This document shows positions 35,119-45,367 of a stretch of DNA of 64,000 nucleotides, in pieces. The first letter of the stretch is position 1, and each line of letters starts with the position of its first letter. A model generated the notes under the pieces. It was not told where the DNA came from. It saw only the letters and a program-made list of their open reading frames with translations, and did no database searches. This DNA comes from Echinarachnius parma. Taxonomy: Eukaryota; Echinodermata; Echinoidea; Clypeasteroida; Echinarachniidae. The translations under genes were made by a program, and so were the position numbers. The DNA is taken from NCBI GenBank assembly GCA_037951105.1, contig JBAMJV010009665.1:1-64000 (forward strand), read 5' to 3'.

Positions 35119-36922
35119 TGGAAATGAAGACATCTTGAATGAATGGCTAAAATACTCTCAATTTTGCTAGCCTAAAGTTTGTAAGAACATACTACTTGTA
35201 TGACATTTAAAAAATATTGTCAATAATGACATCAACCCGTCACGTTATACTGTATATATGCAACGCTCGAAATTAGCACAGGCCCGATGGCCCGGGGCCA
35301 CCAAAAATTGCTGTCGGGCCAGTAAAAAACTCATAATTCCAATGTTTGCTGGCCCGATCGGGCCACCATGTGTTGAAACAATTGTGCACAATATTATGGT
35401 TCTTATTGCAAATTTGATACCTCACAGAAAATACTTGATTTGTGGTTTAAAAAGAGAGGAAAGAGAGGTCAATAATGAACAGTTTTGTGTGATTTTTTTT
35501 CTTCTGCCGACAGCTTAGCAAAGGCGCAAATTATTATAATTAGCAATATTTCTGCCCCGCCCCCCATCCGATCCCACATGTAAAATTTGTACAGCATGTT
35601 CCACTTGGGATAGGTAGAAGGATATCAAATTAATTCTGTTATCAGTTCAGTTTGTATATAAAACTTGAATAAATAATAGGAAATATCAAGAATAATATTT
35701 GCTATACTTGCGGAAATAAGTTAAGAGAAATGTTGTCCAATTTGTAAAAGTTTAATTTGTGTTTTTTTCCATTCTGTTTATCCCCACACCCCCGTTTTGT
35801 GAATGGAGCTTTCCAATTCCAAATATGGAATGTAAAAACATGTAGTGAGTGTGCATGCAATTTACGTGAGCATAGAAAGTTTACGATCAATTCATCAATG
35901 TTTGACACCAAAATTTCAACAACAAAAACCCACAATTTGAAAATATTTAATTTATGTGAGGTTTATAAACAATAATCCATGGAAAAGTGAGGTTAAAAAA
36001 TCTGAAATGTGAGAGGATATTTTAATAATCGATCAAATTTGGTTCGCATGTAAAATTCAACATAGCCTATGTTGTGTCTGCATTGTCTACGTCTTGTGTT
36101 GCCGCCGATGTTGTGACTGTGTCCGTAAGTTCACGAAGAATAAATGATTGACTAACAGTTTTACAAATATAGCACCACAATTTGAAAAATGTGTCATTCA
36201 TGACAGGTTTCAAAACAATATTCTACGGAATTGTGAGATTAAAAGTCTGATATATAAGTACAAATTTCCATTATTAATCAAATTTGTTATGCATGTAAAA
36301 CTCAATAAATCATGTTTGCCGTATTCGAAATCGGATACAGTAGATCGGTGACTTGTCAATGTTTGCAGCCGATGAATCGGCTTTTTGACTTACAATTATT
36401 AGCTTAAAACACCACAATTTAAAAACATGTTATTTGTCTGAGATTTTCACATGACATTTACACAGAATGTTGAGGTCAAATTTGTATAATAACAGTGAAT
36501 TTTCCACTTTTCCACAGTTTTGAATGTGCTATGAATTTTCTCGTTTTTTTCTTTTGTTTTTCTTTATTTTCTTCGGGCCAGTAGATTTTGGTTTCGGGCC
36601 ACCAAAATTGGAAAAATACTAATTTTACTGGCCCGACCGGGCCACCAGCAAAAAAAGTTAATTTCGAGCGTTGATATATGTATGTCATTTATAGTACATG
36701 TATGGCAATGTTGTTGTATATATTTGTCTGAAGACATCTTGAATGGCTAAAATACTATCAATTTTACAAGCCTAAAGTTTGTAAGAACATACTACTTGTA
36801 ATTTGTATGACTTTTAAAAACAAATTGTCAATAATGACATCAACCTGTCACGTTATACTGTACATGAAACATGCCATTTATAGTACATGGCAGTGTTGTT
36901 GTATATATTTGTCTGGCGTAAA
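35119..36922 (+). repeat. Tandem duplication of about 195 bp, one copy split by an element
   Basis: Unit 1 is 35119-35260 plus 36674-36733; unit 2 is 36734-36922. Both contain GAAGACATCTTGAATG, GTTTGTAAGAACATACTACT, AATAATGACATCAACC, CACGTTATACTGTA and GTTGTTGTATATATTTGTCTG. Unit 2 is the uninterrupted version. Confidence 0.88.
35261..36673 (+). mobile_element. 1.4-kb non-autonomous element with GGCCCG ends
   Basis: Ends CAACGCTCGAAATTA and its complement, flanked by ATATATG on both sides (35254-35260, 36674-36680). Subterminal palindromic GGCCCGATCGGGCC and GGGCCACCAAAA words occur at both ends. The interior has three roughly 240-bp subrepeats (each with CACAATTTGAAAA and TCAAATTTGTTATGCATGTA-like words, at about 35930, 36170 and 36410). 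No transposase was recognised. Related sequence lies at 42817-43160 and 54695-55620. A hAT origin fits best but is not proven. Confidence 0.85.
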
Positions 36923-37540
36923 ATGTCAGATAGCGTACAAATGTCATTTCCCAAACAGGAAGTGTGGCAGGTCTTGCGGGCTTCCCCTGTTGTTACAGAC
37001 CTAGAGATAAAGGAACGGTAACAAAAAGAAAAGAAAACAGAATATTTAAAGGGAAAGTGAAGAGGAAGAGGCTTCCTATTTCAAACAAAATACGAAGACC
37101 GGATGTTACTAGGATGTCATGTAATTTTAATCTATTGCTTAATACTTAAAAGTACATTTAAAGTACTTTAAATACTTAGAAGTGTCTTCCGTACTAACCC
37201 TTTAGAAGAATAACAAGATTTTGAAGGTTACAACTTTTAAGCAAATATACGTTTGACACATTATGACATTAGTTATTGCTCTTCCAAAATTCATATGAAT
37301 TTATTTTATATGGTCATCATATGAAATGTATAGAATGTAATTACAACAATAGGTTGTCAATTTGATTTTGGTGTTTCTTCCAGCTCTGAAGTCTTTTTAA
37401 AAATATTTTCTTTACTGGTATGTAGCAATTACCTTAAAAAGCCTGACAAGGCTTCATACATTGTATGCGTGTGTTCAAGCATGTGTTGATCTGAGGAACA
37501 TGCAATAAAATGTTTAAAAAGTACACAGGGTGGCAGGCAA
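36923..37540. other. Unannotated stretch
   Basis: A pyrimidine-rich CCCCTGTTGTTACAG at 36986-37000 followed by GGAACGGTAACA looks like splice signals around a 20-bp segment, too short to credit. Nothing else is supported. Confidence 0.25.
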
Positions 37541-37610
37541 CAGGCCCCCAGAAATTTATGCCAAAAGAGCCCCTGAAAATAAAGAGCCCGGTAAATTTGC
37601 ATTCGTTGCC
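37541..37610. repeat. AGCCCC-type repeat fragment
   Basis: Words GGCCCCCAGAAATTTATG, GAGCCCCTGAAAAT and AGAGCCCGG match the element family near 55.8 kb. Confidence 0.5.
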
Positions 37611-37699
37611 CTGGTTTCAGAAAGCGATTTGTTGATTCCTACAGTACATGTATTTCACCCAATATAGGACGGGTCCCCAAATTACTAGGACTGGAGTCT

Positions 37700-37895
37700 G
37701 TAGGAAATGCAGGAAATGGAGGGGCACGTGCCCTCCCCCCCCCCCCCCCCCCCCCCCCATTAAGTTGAGAAAAAACAATAGGAGACATAAGGGGACTTAT
37801 TTGAAAAAACAAAGAAATACATAAGGTGTGCCCCTCAATCATTTTGTGTACCCCCCCCCCCCTCCCAATCAGTCTGACCATGATGTATGCCACTG
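37700..37895. mobile_element. Possible hAT-like poly-C MITE
   Basis: It contains two long C tracts (37735-37758 and 37849-37862) and ends with GATGTATGCCACTG, the complement of a CAGTGGCAT terminus like that at 8281. The phrase ATACATAAGGTGTGCCCCTC parallels ATACATAAAGTGTGCCCCCA in that element. The left end could not be placed. Confidence 0.5.
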
Positions 37896-37899
37896 CTCC

Positions 37900-38440
37900 T
37901 GATGATATGTTGCATCATATCAGGCGCCATATAAATCAAACCTATTATAATTATTAATATTGACCTCATTACTGGCCTGGATCGGATTATGAAACTAGAT
38001 CACCAGATGATTAACACAGATCTTTCACATACTTGTTGACACTATTTGTTGTCAATTTGAGTGATTGATGTATATAAAGTGCTATGCATTGTACAAGTAG
38101 GTGTTCTTGTTTCATGTTTGGTAGGATGTGTGTTATTCTTCACGTGTACTTCAAAGTTTTCTGTAACATTGTAAATGTACTCTGTTTGTTTGTTTGTTCC
38201 ATTTCATTGATGGAATCGTTTGTAATTAACATACTCAGAAGAATTGTAAATTACATACAGTACTGGAAGGTGTGTATCCGATCACTGTAACTTTATCAAC
38301 TTTTAATAAACTTAAATCTACAATTACATGTTTAAATAAGTTATGTTGTATACATTAGAACGTTAAACAATTTTTTTTTCTAGTATTGCCCAAGAACATC
38401 TTTTTTTTTTAATGAAAAATGCTCAGAATTGATTTGCATT
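37900..38440. other. Unannotated stretch
   Basis: A short palindromic ATGATATGTTGCATCATAT at 37902-37920 is present. No gene support; + strand frame 38084-38290 has no recognised domain. Confidence 0.3.
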
Positions 38441-38516
38441 GATTTTGTCCCCTTGCCCTACAAGTGTGCTACATGTACATGGTCAGTCAGGTGTAAAGTG
38501 ACTCATTGGGGCCTTG

Positions 38517-38675
38517 GGGGCCATCTACAAAGTATGTACGCAATTTTTGGTCCGAAATTGACCACCCCTCCCCCCCTGTACGCACTTTTTATACACGTGG
38601 TTCAATGGAGAGTGCGCATCAGATTTAACCCCCCCCCCCCTCCCCCTTGTGCGTACGTACTTTGTAGATGGCCCC
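38517..38675 (+). mobile_element. 159-bp MITE with TTG target duplication
   Basis: Ends GGGGCCATCTACAAAGTATG and CGTACTTTGTAGATGGCCCC, flanked by TTG at 38514-38516 and 38676-38678. A 3-bp target fits PIF/Harbinger-type elements. The paralogous sequence at 39414-39445 (GACTCACTGGGGGCCTTAT) has no insertion, so it serves as an empty site. It carries a poly-C tract (about 38629-38641). Confidence 0.88.
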
Positions 38676-38703
38676 TTGTACTACTCATGCAGCACACTAC
38701 ATG

Positions 38704-39251
38704 CAGTCAAACCTGTATATAGCGGTCACAGAAAACTCTCCCCTGCGGAGGAAAAACAATGTAATGGAACCTGTCTTTAGAGGTCGCATGACTAGAGTTG
38801 CCACTTGCCTAATTGTTTCCCTTAGGTGGTCACTATTCACAGGTTTTACTGTATTTCAAGATGCCACCTGTGACTACTTTTCTTATTTGCCTAGGTGGTC
38901 ACTATTCACAGGTTTGACTGTATATCAAGAGGCCGCCTGTCTACAGTGACTACTTTTCTTATTTGCCTAGGTGGTCACTATTCACAGGTTTGACTGTATA
39001 TCAAGAGGCCACCTGTCTACAGTGACTACTTCTCTTATTTGCCTAGGTGGTCACTATTCACAGGTTTGACTGTATATCAAGAGACCGCCTGTCTACAGTG
39101 ACTACTTTTCTTATTTGCCTAGGTGGTCACTATAAACAGGTTTGACTGTATTATGTTTAATATGGAACCTGTCTACAGAGGTCACCTGACTTCAGTGGTA
39201 AATCGTCTTGTTTCCCTTTATATAGGTAGTCACTGTACACAGGTTTGTCTG
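38704..39251 (+). mobile_element. CAGTCAAACCTG element with four 76-bp repeats
   Basis: Starts CAGTCAAACCTGTATATAGC and ends CACAGGTTTGTCTG. Inside, AGGTGGTCACTATTCACAGG recurs at 38893, 38969 and 39045, with a variant at 39121, exactly 76 bp apart; a further partial copy sits at 38824. Compared with the intact exon paralogue (AGATG-TATTTGAG), the insertion lies between ACATG and TATTTGAG with no visible target duplication. Relatives lie at 28051 and 46974. Confidence 0.8.
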
Positions 39252-39386
39252 TATTTGAGTCCGATGCATCTGATGTATAGACAAATTAAAGTCAGCGCTG
39301 TTCCAAATGCAGTCGACGACAATGTACACAGAGGTTAGAATAATTTGTTTAAAATAATAATCATTGATTTGTTCCTTACCTTACAG

Positions 39387-39541
39387 GTGCGACGCCCAGT
39401 CAGGTGTAGATCGAGTGACTCACTGGGGGCCTTATATATACTACTCGTGCTGCTCACTAGATGTATTTGAGACCTTGCGTCCGATTCATGGAATAATTGG
39501 AGACGGAGCTGTTCCAAATGCAGTCGAGGACGTACACAGAG
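39387..39541 (+). CDS. Candidate internal exon, unknown protein (partial)
   Basis: An open frame of 51 codons is bounded by a good acceptor (TTGTTCCTTACCTTACAG) and a good donor (GAG|GTAAGAATT). Only one of the three frames is open through it. The peptide includes VTHWGPYIYYSCCSLDVF and GDGAVPNAVEDVHR. It enters in phase 2 and leaves in phase 1. A decayed duplicate lies 50-900 bp upstream, and the match concentrates on the exon body. I do not recognise the family. Its downstream partners would be at 46294 and 47291. Evidence is frame, splice look and duplication only. Confidence 0.45.
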
Positions 39542-40510
39542 GTAAGAATTGTTTTTTTTTCCCTTCAATGATATTTATTTGCTTTAAAATTAAAATTAAA
39601 ATATATAAATTTAGATAGAATGTATAATGGTGTACTGCAATATTACAAATTTAGATCTATAGGTACATGTAGATTGTACATTTGAGAGTAAGTTGAGGGC
39701 CTAAAATGTAATTTTGGCAAAGATTCCGCTAGGATTGATAGCTTATAGGCCCTTTAATTTAATTTATACACAGCCAAAAATATTGAACAATGTCCAGCAG
39801 TATTTTCCATCAAAATGGTCATTTATAACATTTTTTCTCCAGAACACTTTATTTAAAGACATTAAAATGTGTAAAGTATGTTTCATTTTTTAAATATATT
39901 TAGCGAAAACACTCCTACCAAAAAAAAGAAGAAGGAATTGCAAAACAAAATCTAACAGTCTCATATTTTCCCCCCTGAAGCTGCACCCTGTTTATATGAA
40001 AAAGTAAGGATATTTCATCATGTTGTCATCTAATATCTTTGACCTTTTTTAATGCGTAGTTCTTTTATCATTTTGAATGCCCTGACTGGGGACTACAAAG
40101 GTAACCACAGCTCACAAGTCCAAGGTTTAATTGTTCACTGTCCCAGCCTGCAGTATTTTTGTTAGCCATGCAAGGTAACTGAAGAAGTGATATCAAGTTG
40201 CAACATATAATTGTCATTATTCATAGAAATTTGCCCTGGGAGTACCCATTCACATTTTGGGATGCAGAGTAAATTCCAAAAGGGAATGCAATGCAGTCAA
40301 TGAGCATACTGTGTGGAAAATTTGAATCCCAGTATAACTAAATGGCTATTTCAAAGAGCTATCTATATACATGTATAGTCGATTTCTTATTTCTTGATCT
40401 ATTTTGCCCAAACTTTCAAGGATTATTCCTCCAATTTAGCTCCTTATGTTGAAAACAATGTTTAACCACCATTGATTTTGACTTATTTTATTTTGCTTTT
40501 TTGTTATAAA
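39542..40510. other. Candidate intron sequence with dispersed repeat pieces
   Basis: 39719-39832 (CGCTAGGAT ... TAGGCCCTTT ... CAGCAGTATTTTCCATCAA) is similar in order to 53313-53430. 40335-40470 (AAATGGCTATTTCAAAGAGC ... CGATTTCTTATTTCTTGATC ... CAAACTTTCAAGGA) is a worn half copy of MITE family C (compare 27680-27760). No exon seen. Confidence 0.5.
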
Positions 40511-40514
40511 TATC

Positions 40515-40711
40515 CCTGCATGGTGGGCATTCTCTACCAATGTGTGACCAGAGAGGTGGGAAGACTTCCCACCTCTCTGGTGTGACCACGATATGGCATG
40601 CATGACTAAAAGAACTGATGCTCTATACAAATTGCATAGAGCATCGTTTCTTTTTATAGTCATGCATGCCAAGTCATGGGCATGCTGTGGGAGAGAATGC
40701 CCCATGATTGG
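40515..40711. repeat. Nested hairpins within an outer inverted repeat
   Basis: Outer arms GGGCATTCTCT (about 40525) and AGAGAATGCCC (about 40693) enclose two hairpins. The first (40547-40581) is ACCAGAGAGGTGGGAAG with its exact complement around one base. The second (40595-40670) pairs GGCATGCATGACTAAAAG and GATGCTCTAT with their complements. Folded, it would make a three-way junction. It looks like a small palindromic mobile element, but no target duplication was defined. Confidence 0.85.
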
Positions 40712-40723
40712 GTAGCTGAGATG

Positions 40724-40803
40724 TTTAACACATTCCCTACTAGATTGTGAAATCCCCATCAAGTTTTTACAGGGCCCACCAGGTTCTCATTGACAATAGG
40801 TTT
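40724..40803 (+). repeat. Dispersed ~85-bp repeat, copy 3
   Basis: TTTAACACATTCCCTACTAG ... GTGAAATCCCCAT ... CCCACCAGGTTCTCATTGA aligns with 52307-52388. Moderately diverged. Confidence 0.55.
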
Positions 40804-40873
40804 ATAAGACTGAGTTTGGATAGTTTGTTTCATTGCTTATATTTTCTACCCTTTCTTCCATTCCTAATAGAGA

Positions 40874-42147
40874 CAGGGGCGTCGATCCGTTTTTGCGATT
40901 GGAGGGGCGAAATTTGAAGAAAAAAAAAATTCCAGAGTGACCACTAAGAGAGCTAAAAGCCCCACATTGGCATGCCCGGAAGTTTTATTATGCGCTCATT
41001 GAAAGTGTCTTGATGGGTCGAAGATCTGACTTTGGGGACAAAAATGGGGGTCCAGGGGGCGGAGCCCCCGGAAGCTTTTAGATTTCAGACATTTGCAACT
41101 CCTATCATGGGTGTTAAAATTGTATAAAATAGTGAACCTACTCGTAACGTATTTTAAAAGGGCATAGCGAGGAAAAGATTGAGCCTTGCATGAGATGGAT
41201 CCATGTGATCCTGTATACTATAGAGCCATCGATATACCGTAGAACACCATCGTCAAGCACCCCCAAGCACCTATATGCATCTTGCTTTTAAAGAGCGCAC
41301 GCTCTCTGTCCAAACGGGAAACTTTAATCAAGAATGCAAATAATGGTGAGGATTATTCATGAGGATAATAATGGAGGTGAATCTCATGGAAACGTCTTTA
41401 AAAGCAAGATGCGTATAGGTGCTTGGGAGGTGCTTGACGATGGTGTTCTACGGTAGTCTAGGGCATTGGGCTCCCATGAAACTAAGCAAGGGCGTCAACA
41501 ACTTCTCAAAAGTGGAGAGGAGACACTGCGAGGAAGGGTGTGGGAGGGGGTGTCCCCCTCCCACAGTAGGGAGCTTTTGTATTTTTGGGGCGTGAAATTG
41601 TGCGATTTGGTGCACACCTGAGACAGAAGTTTCACGTAATATGAAGTATATAAGTATGGAACCAAACATACATAATGACAAAGGGAGCCCGGGGACAATC
41701 TCCTCCACTTTCAAATGTGGGGGGACATGATATTCCAATTTGATTTGCGTTCAGCGCATATGGACTGAAAATTGACTGAAAATTGACTGAAATATAATAA
41801 TTTCAGATTATTTTATTTTAATAAACTTCGTTTGAGGTGTGCGTTTGAGAAATTTCACTGCCCAACACATTTCGAAAGGTGAGTTCCCGCAACCAAAATG
41901 AAACTTGCAATATGAGAAACTGTATGCGCGCGAAGCGCGCGGCAAAAACGAGGTTTACAGTCTTTATCAAACTAAAAAACAGCAATTTTGAAGATTAATT
42001 ATTGATAAATGTGTCTTTCCCCTCTTTGGCATTATATCACTCGATTTTGTTCTTCCTCTTTTTCGGAATTATTGGGGGGGCGAAATGATATGTTCGCCCC
42101 CCCCCAATATTTTCATTGGGGGGGGCGACCGCCCCCCCCTGCCCCTG
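40874..42147 (+). mobile_element. hAT-type non-autonomous element, 1.27 kb
   Basis: Ends CAGGGGCGTCGATCC and GCCCCCCCCTGCCCCTG, with a perfect 8-bp duplication AATAGAGA (40866-40873, 42148-42155). It contains GGGGGCGGAGCCCCCGGAAG at about 41055-41074, a palindromic motif, GCGCGCGAAGCGCGCGG near 41926, and TTGGGGGGGCGAA/TTCGCCCCCCCC near its right end. A smaller element is nested at 41239-41453. The minus-strand 96-codon frame at 41448-41738 has no recognised domain and no transposase signature was seen. Confidence 0.92.
41239..41453. mobile_element. TA-flanked MITE nested in the hAT-type element
   Basis: 215 bp with roughly 60-bp inverted ends starting CCGTAGAACACCATCGTCAA and ending in the complement, flanked by TA on both sides. 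Further paired words: AAGCACCTATATGCATCTTG and its complement. TA target suggests Tc1/mariner type. Being nested, it is younger than the host element. Confidence 0.88.
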
Positions 42148-42469
42148 AATAGAGAGATCAGTTATATTCAAGTAGGTTGAATGAAATTAAGTTTGGAAGG
42201 AAAAATGGAGGAAGAAGTAAAAGAAAAAAATCTGAATGCTTATGTTTTTCTCAGCGCAAGTGTGTATAGCTGAAAATCCTTTGATAAAGCATATTGTGGC
42301 TAGAAAACTATGTAGCGTTTAAACTCCCATTGACTAAGACAATAGAGAGAACATTTTGTTTTGACTTTCGAATCCAAAGTTAATCTTATCAACCCTAAGC
42401 AGGAAGTATCAGCTTCAAACGTGGCCTTCAAGGATGTCTGTGATCTAGAATAATTGTACAATATCCGCA

Positions 42470-42700
42470 AAGTTTATTATACCAGTTGAAAATGTGCCAA
42501 ATTGTCAAACACAAAGGATAGTATGATTGCTATGATTATATCAGCCCAGCTATTGTACTTTCTCCTGAGTATGCCAATACTTAGAAACATCTAAAAGCAT
42601 TTTTTTTTTTTACCCAAGCTTGTTTACGTTATTATCGTGTTATTATACCAGTTGAAAATGTGCCAAATTTTCCAAAATAAAGGATACTACAGTATTGGTT
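42470..42700 (+). repeat. Two-copy repeat, offset about 167 bp
   Basis: TATACCAGTTGAAAATGTGC followed by CAAATT, CAAA and AAGGATA occurs at about 42478 and 42645. A Tn run lies between them. Confidence 0.75.
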
Positions 42701-42816
42701 TGTTTCATGTATTTGTTTTTGTTTTGTTTTTGTATGTATTTAAACACCTTGAATAAGTATCCTTGAATAAGAATCTTTGGAAGTATGAGTTTGTTATTTA
42801 TATTTATTATAAGCAC

Positions 42817-43165
42817 TGGCCGGCCACTGGCTCTGGGGCACTAATGCTATTTTGGGGCCACCAAAGCCACATACATGATACCAGTGTGGTAAATATGGAA
42901 AGCCTCCACACTAACTTTTCTTTACTGGCCCGCATATAGGCAAGTAAAATCATAACTTTTGAAAGTTTACTTGCCTACTTACTTCTAGATAAGTTTTAAA
43001 CCTCAGGAATGACATTCTTTCCTCATATTTGACCAATAACTTTGCCCAATTGGGCAACCAACCTACTGTAGGCCACTTGTGAAATTTCACTTGCCCGACA
43101 TCAACTTTTACTTGCCCGACGTCAACTTTTACTTGCCCGACATCAACTTTTACTTACAATATTAT
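42817..43165. repeat. GGGCCACCAAA / CTTGCCCGAC repeat, uninterrupted copy
   Basis: The ordered words CACTGGC, GGGGCCACCAAAG, TTTACTGGCCCGC, AGGCAAGTAAAATCATA, GTTTACTTGCCTACTTACT, GACCAATAA and TTTCACTTGCCCGACATCAA match 54700-55610. At 43090-43157 a 24-bp unit (ACTTGCCCGACRTCAACTTT) is repeated three times. It is related to the ends of the element at 35261-36673. It provides the empty site for the MITE at 54892. Confidence 0.8.
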
Positions 43166-43229
43166 TTTAGGGAAATGCTGTATAAGTACTTAAGCTTTAA
43201 TTATTTATATACCAACAAATAAGTATTTA

Positions 43230-44530
43230 CATACTATTTTTTATAGCTGGATTGGAGTGAACTTCTTGGAAGTAGTTCAAATGCAAATGCAGGGCCCCTG
43301 TAAACCAGCATGAGGTCGTAACATCCATTCTAGTCTGTTTGTATCATGCTGTGAATACATGTACAATTTCAAGTAATATTGTTGGTATTCACTTGGATAG
43401 AAAATTGATGTGAATAATTCATATGCAATAAACACATGATAGAAGCATTTAAATTGTCAATGTTTATTTATCATTTTTTGCATATAATAGGCACACCCCT
43501 TGTGTATTTAATTATTTCTTTTAAAAAATACCAATACTAGTCTGTCTTGATACTAACCTAAAGCTGACTTCATGGATATAGCCAACTATAGATGTAATTT
43601 TAGGGCCTCTCGAAAGCAGTGTGTGGTCATGAACTATTACAGAACTGCTCACTTCACACTGCGAGTACATCAATATTTGTAGTATTTATAGCCACCAAAG
43701 TATTTGGTATCCATTTGGTTTAAATGGAAGTTTTATTTGAAAAAACCTAGCTATATTCTAATTATGTGTCTTTCTCCATGGTTACGGTATCTAGATGTAA
43801 ATAGGGCCTTGTTTTGCAGTGTGGGGTCTTGTAATCAATATTACAGAACATGACATCCAATCTCATTTCCGCTCGCAGCACACTGCACGGATACATGTAT
43901 ATTCGTAGTACTTGGTGTCATTTGTATTAAAATGGAAGTTATATATCCAAGGAAAACTACCTTTTTCTAATTTGTCACTTACTCAATGGGCCTTGTGAAA
44001 CCAGTGTGGTGTCCAGCTTTGAAATCCATATTCCAGAACAAGACATCCAATCTCTTTTCCGCTCGCAGCACACTGTGAATACATGAATATTTGTAGTATC
44101 ATATATATACCCACACAAGAATCTGGTATTCATTCAGATTTGAATGTAAGTTTTATTTGGAAACTTATCTTAAAATTTGTTAGCTAACTCCGGGGATATT
44201 GTATAGATGTAAATAGGGCCTCTTGAAACCAATGTTTGGTCTTGAAATCAATATTACAATCTCGTTTCTGGTCACAGCACACTGGATACATCAATATTTG
44301 TGTAGTATTTATACCCATCAAAATATTTGGTATTCATTTGGATTAAATGGAAGTTTTGTTTGCAAACTTATCTTCGTTTTAATTTGTGTCCAAACTCCAT
44401 GGATGTTGTATATAGGGCCTCTTGAGACCAGTGTGATGTCTTGAAATCAATATTACAGAACATACATGACTTCCAATCTCTGTTCTGCTCGGTAGCATAC
44501 TGTGAATACATGAATATTTGTAATTCTCAC
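43230..44530 (+). repeat. Degenerate tandem array, six units of about 190-310 bp
   Basis: AGGGCCTCTTGAAACC-type words recur at about 43292, 43602, 43804, 43990, 44215 and 44414. Each is followed by GAAATCAATATTACAGAACA, CATCCAATCTCTTTTCCGCT, CACACTGTGAATACATGAAT, TTTGTAGTATTTATA and TTTAAATGGAAGTTTTATTT. The first unit is the most divergent. Frames at 44223-44444 and 44379-44624 are unit translations. Confidence 0.9.
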
Positions 44531-44539
44531 TCCAGGCAT

Positions 44540-44557
44540 GAACTATATATATAGTTC
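44540..44557. repeat. Perfect 18-bp palindrome
   Basis: GAACTATATATATAGTTC, followed 20 bp later by another ATATAGTTC. It lies at the edge of the preceding array. Confidence 0.9.
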
Positions 44558-44838
44558 GGAGTACATGTATATAGTTCAGAGTTAAGTGCACTCCAAACAT
44601 TACTCCTACTAGTATATGATGCAATGTCCAAAGAAAAAATATTTATAGATGTATTGTATCATTAGTGTCTGTTTTGATTTTGTTAAAATATGATTTATGA
44701 GCAAAAATAGGAGTTTGAAGACCTTATTTGCATGAATTACCGCAAATGTGTGAATTATTTGTGTAAAAAGTAATTATCATCTCACTTGACTCTCATGCAA
44801 ATTCTTGCAGCGATCTGACATTTTTTGGTCAAGATGAT

Positions 44839-44879
44839 GGGGGGGGGGGGGGGGGGGCATAATGCTGCCCCCCCCCCCC
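44839..44879. repeat. G19-loop-C12 palindrome
   Basis: Nineteen G, then CATAATGCTG, then twelve or more C. A perfect G:C stem is possible. Possibly the remnant of a poly-G MITE collapsed to its ends. Confidence 0.9.
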
Positions 44880-45367
44880 TGTCTGTAGAAAGACCTTCAA
44901 AATAACCAGGCCTTTTTAGGTTTAAATGAATTCTTTTTTACCACACTCGCCTCAAGGCTTCATAATTTCATTTCTGATATAATGGTTTAAGATGAATGAA
45001 ACACAATTGTGCCACATTACATCAAGTCTCTATGGTATAGGTATTGAACGATTGCACAATCACGCTGCGACTGTTATTGTGTATCTTCTAGGCTAATTTG
45101 CGCTCCACAAATATTGAACTATCACACCCTGACTTTGTGAATGCTATTGTGTATTTCTTGCTTGTATTGTGTAGTTTGTCACATCCATTAGTATCAGAAG
45201 ATTGGAGATAGAATCAATAACCTAGGGGAAGGCAAAAATGGGCATATTTTTCTTTTCTATACTTCGGTTTTATAAGGTTAGACTATCAATTGGAACTGAG
45301 ATATGCAGTGGGATAGCGAGACATCCCTTGGGCCATTTGTACAGTACGTACTTGACTTTGTCATTAT

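Larger units (their letters stand above)
38464..39333 (+). pseudogene. Decayed duplicate of the 39.4-kb candidate exon
   Basis: Three pieces (38464-38516, 38676-38703, 39252-39333) align in order with 39387-39541: GTCAGTCAGGTGT ... GTGACTCATTGGGGCC, then TACTACTCATGCAGCACACT, then TATTTGAGTCCGATGCAT ... GCTGTTCCAAATGCAGTCGA ... GTACACAGAG followed by GTTAGAA. Two mobile insertions separate the pieces. A small length change after GGTGTA also shifts the frame. It looks like a tandemly duplicated exon that lost function. Confidence 0.65.
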
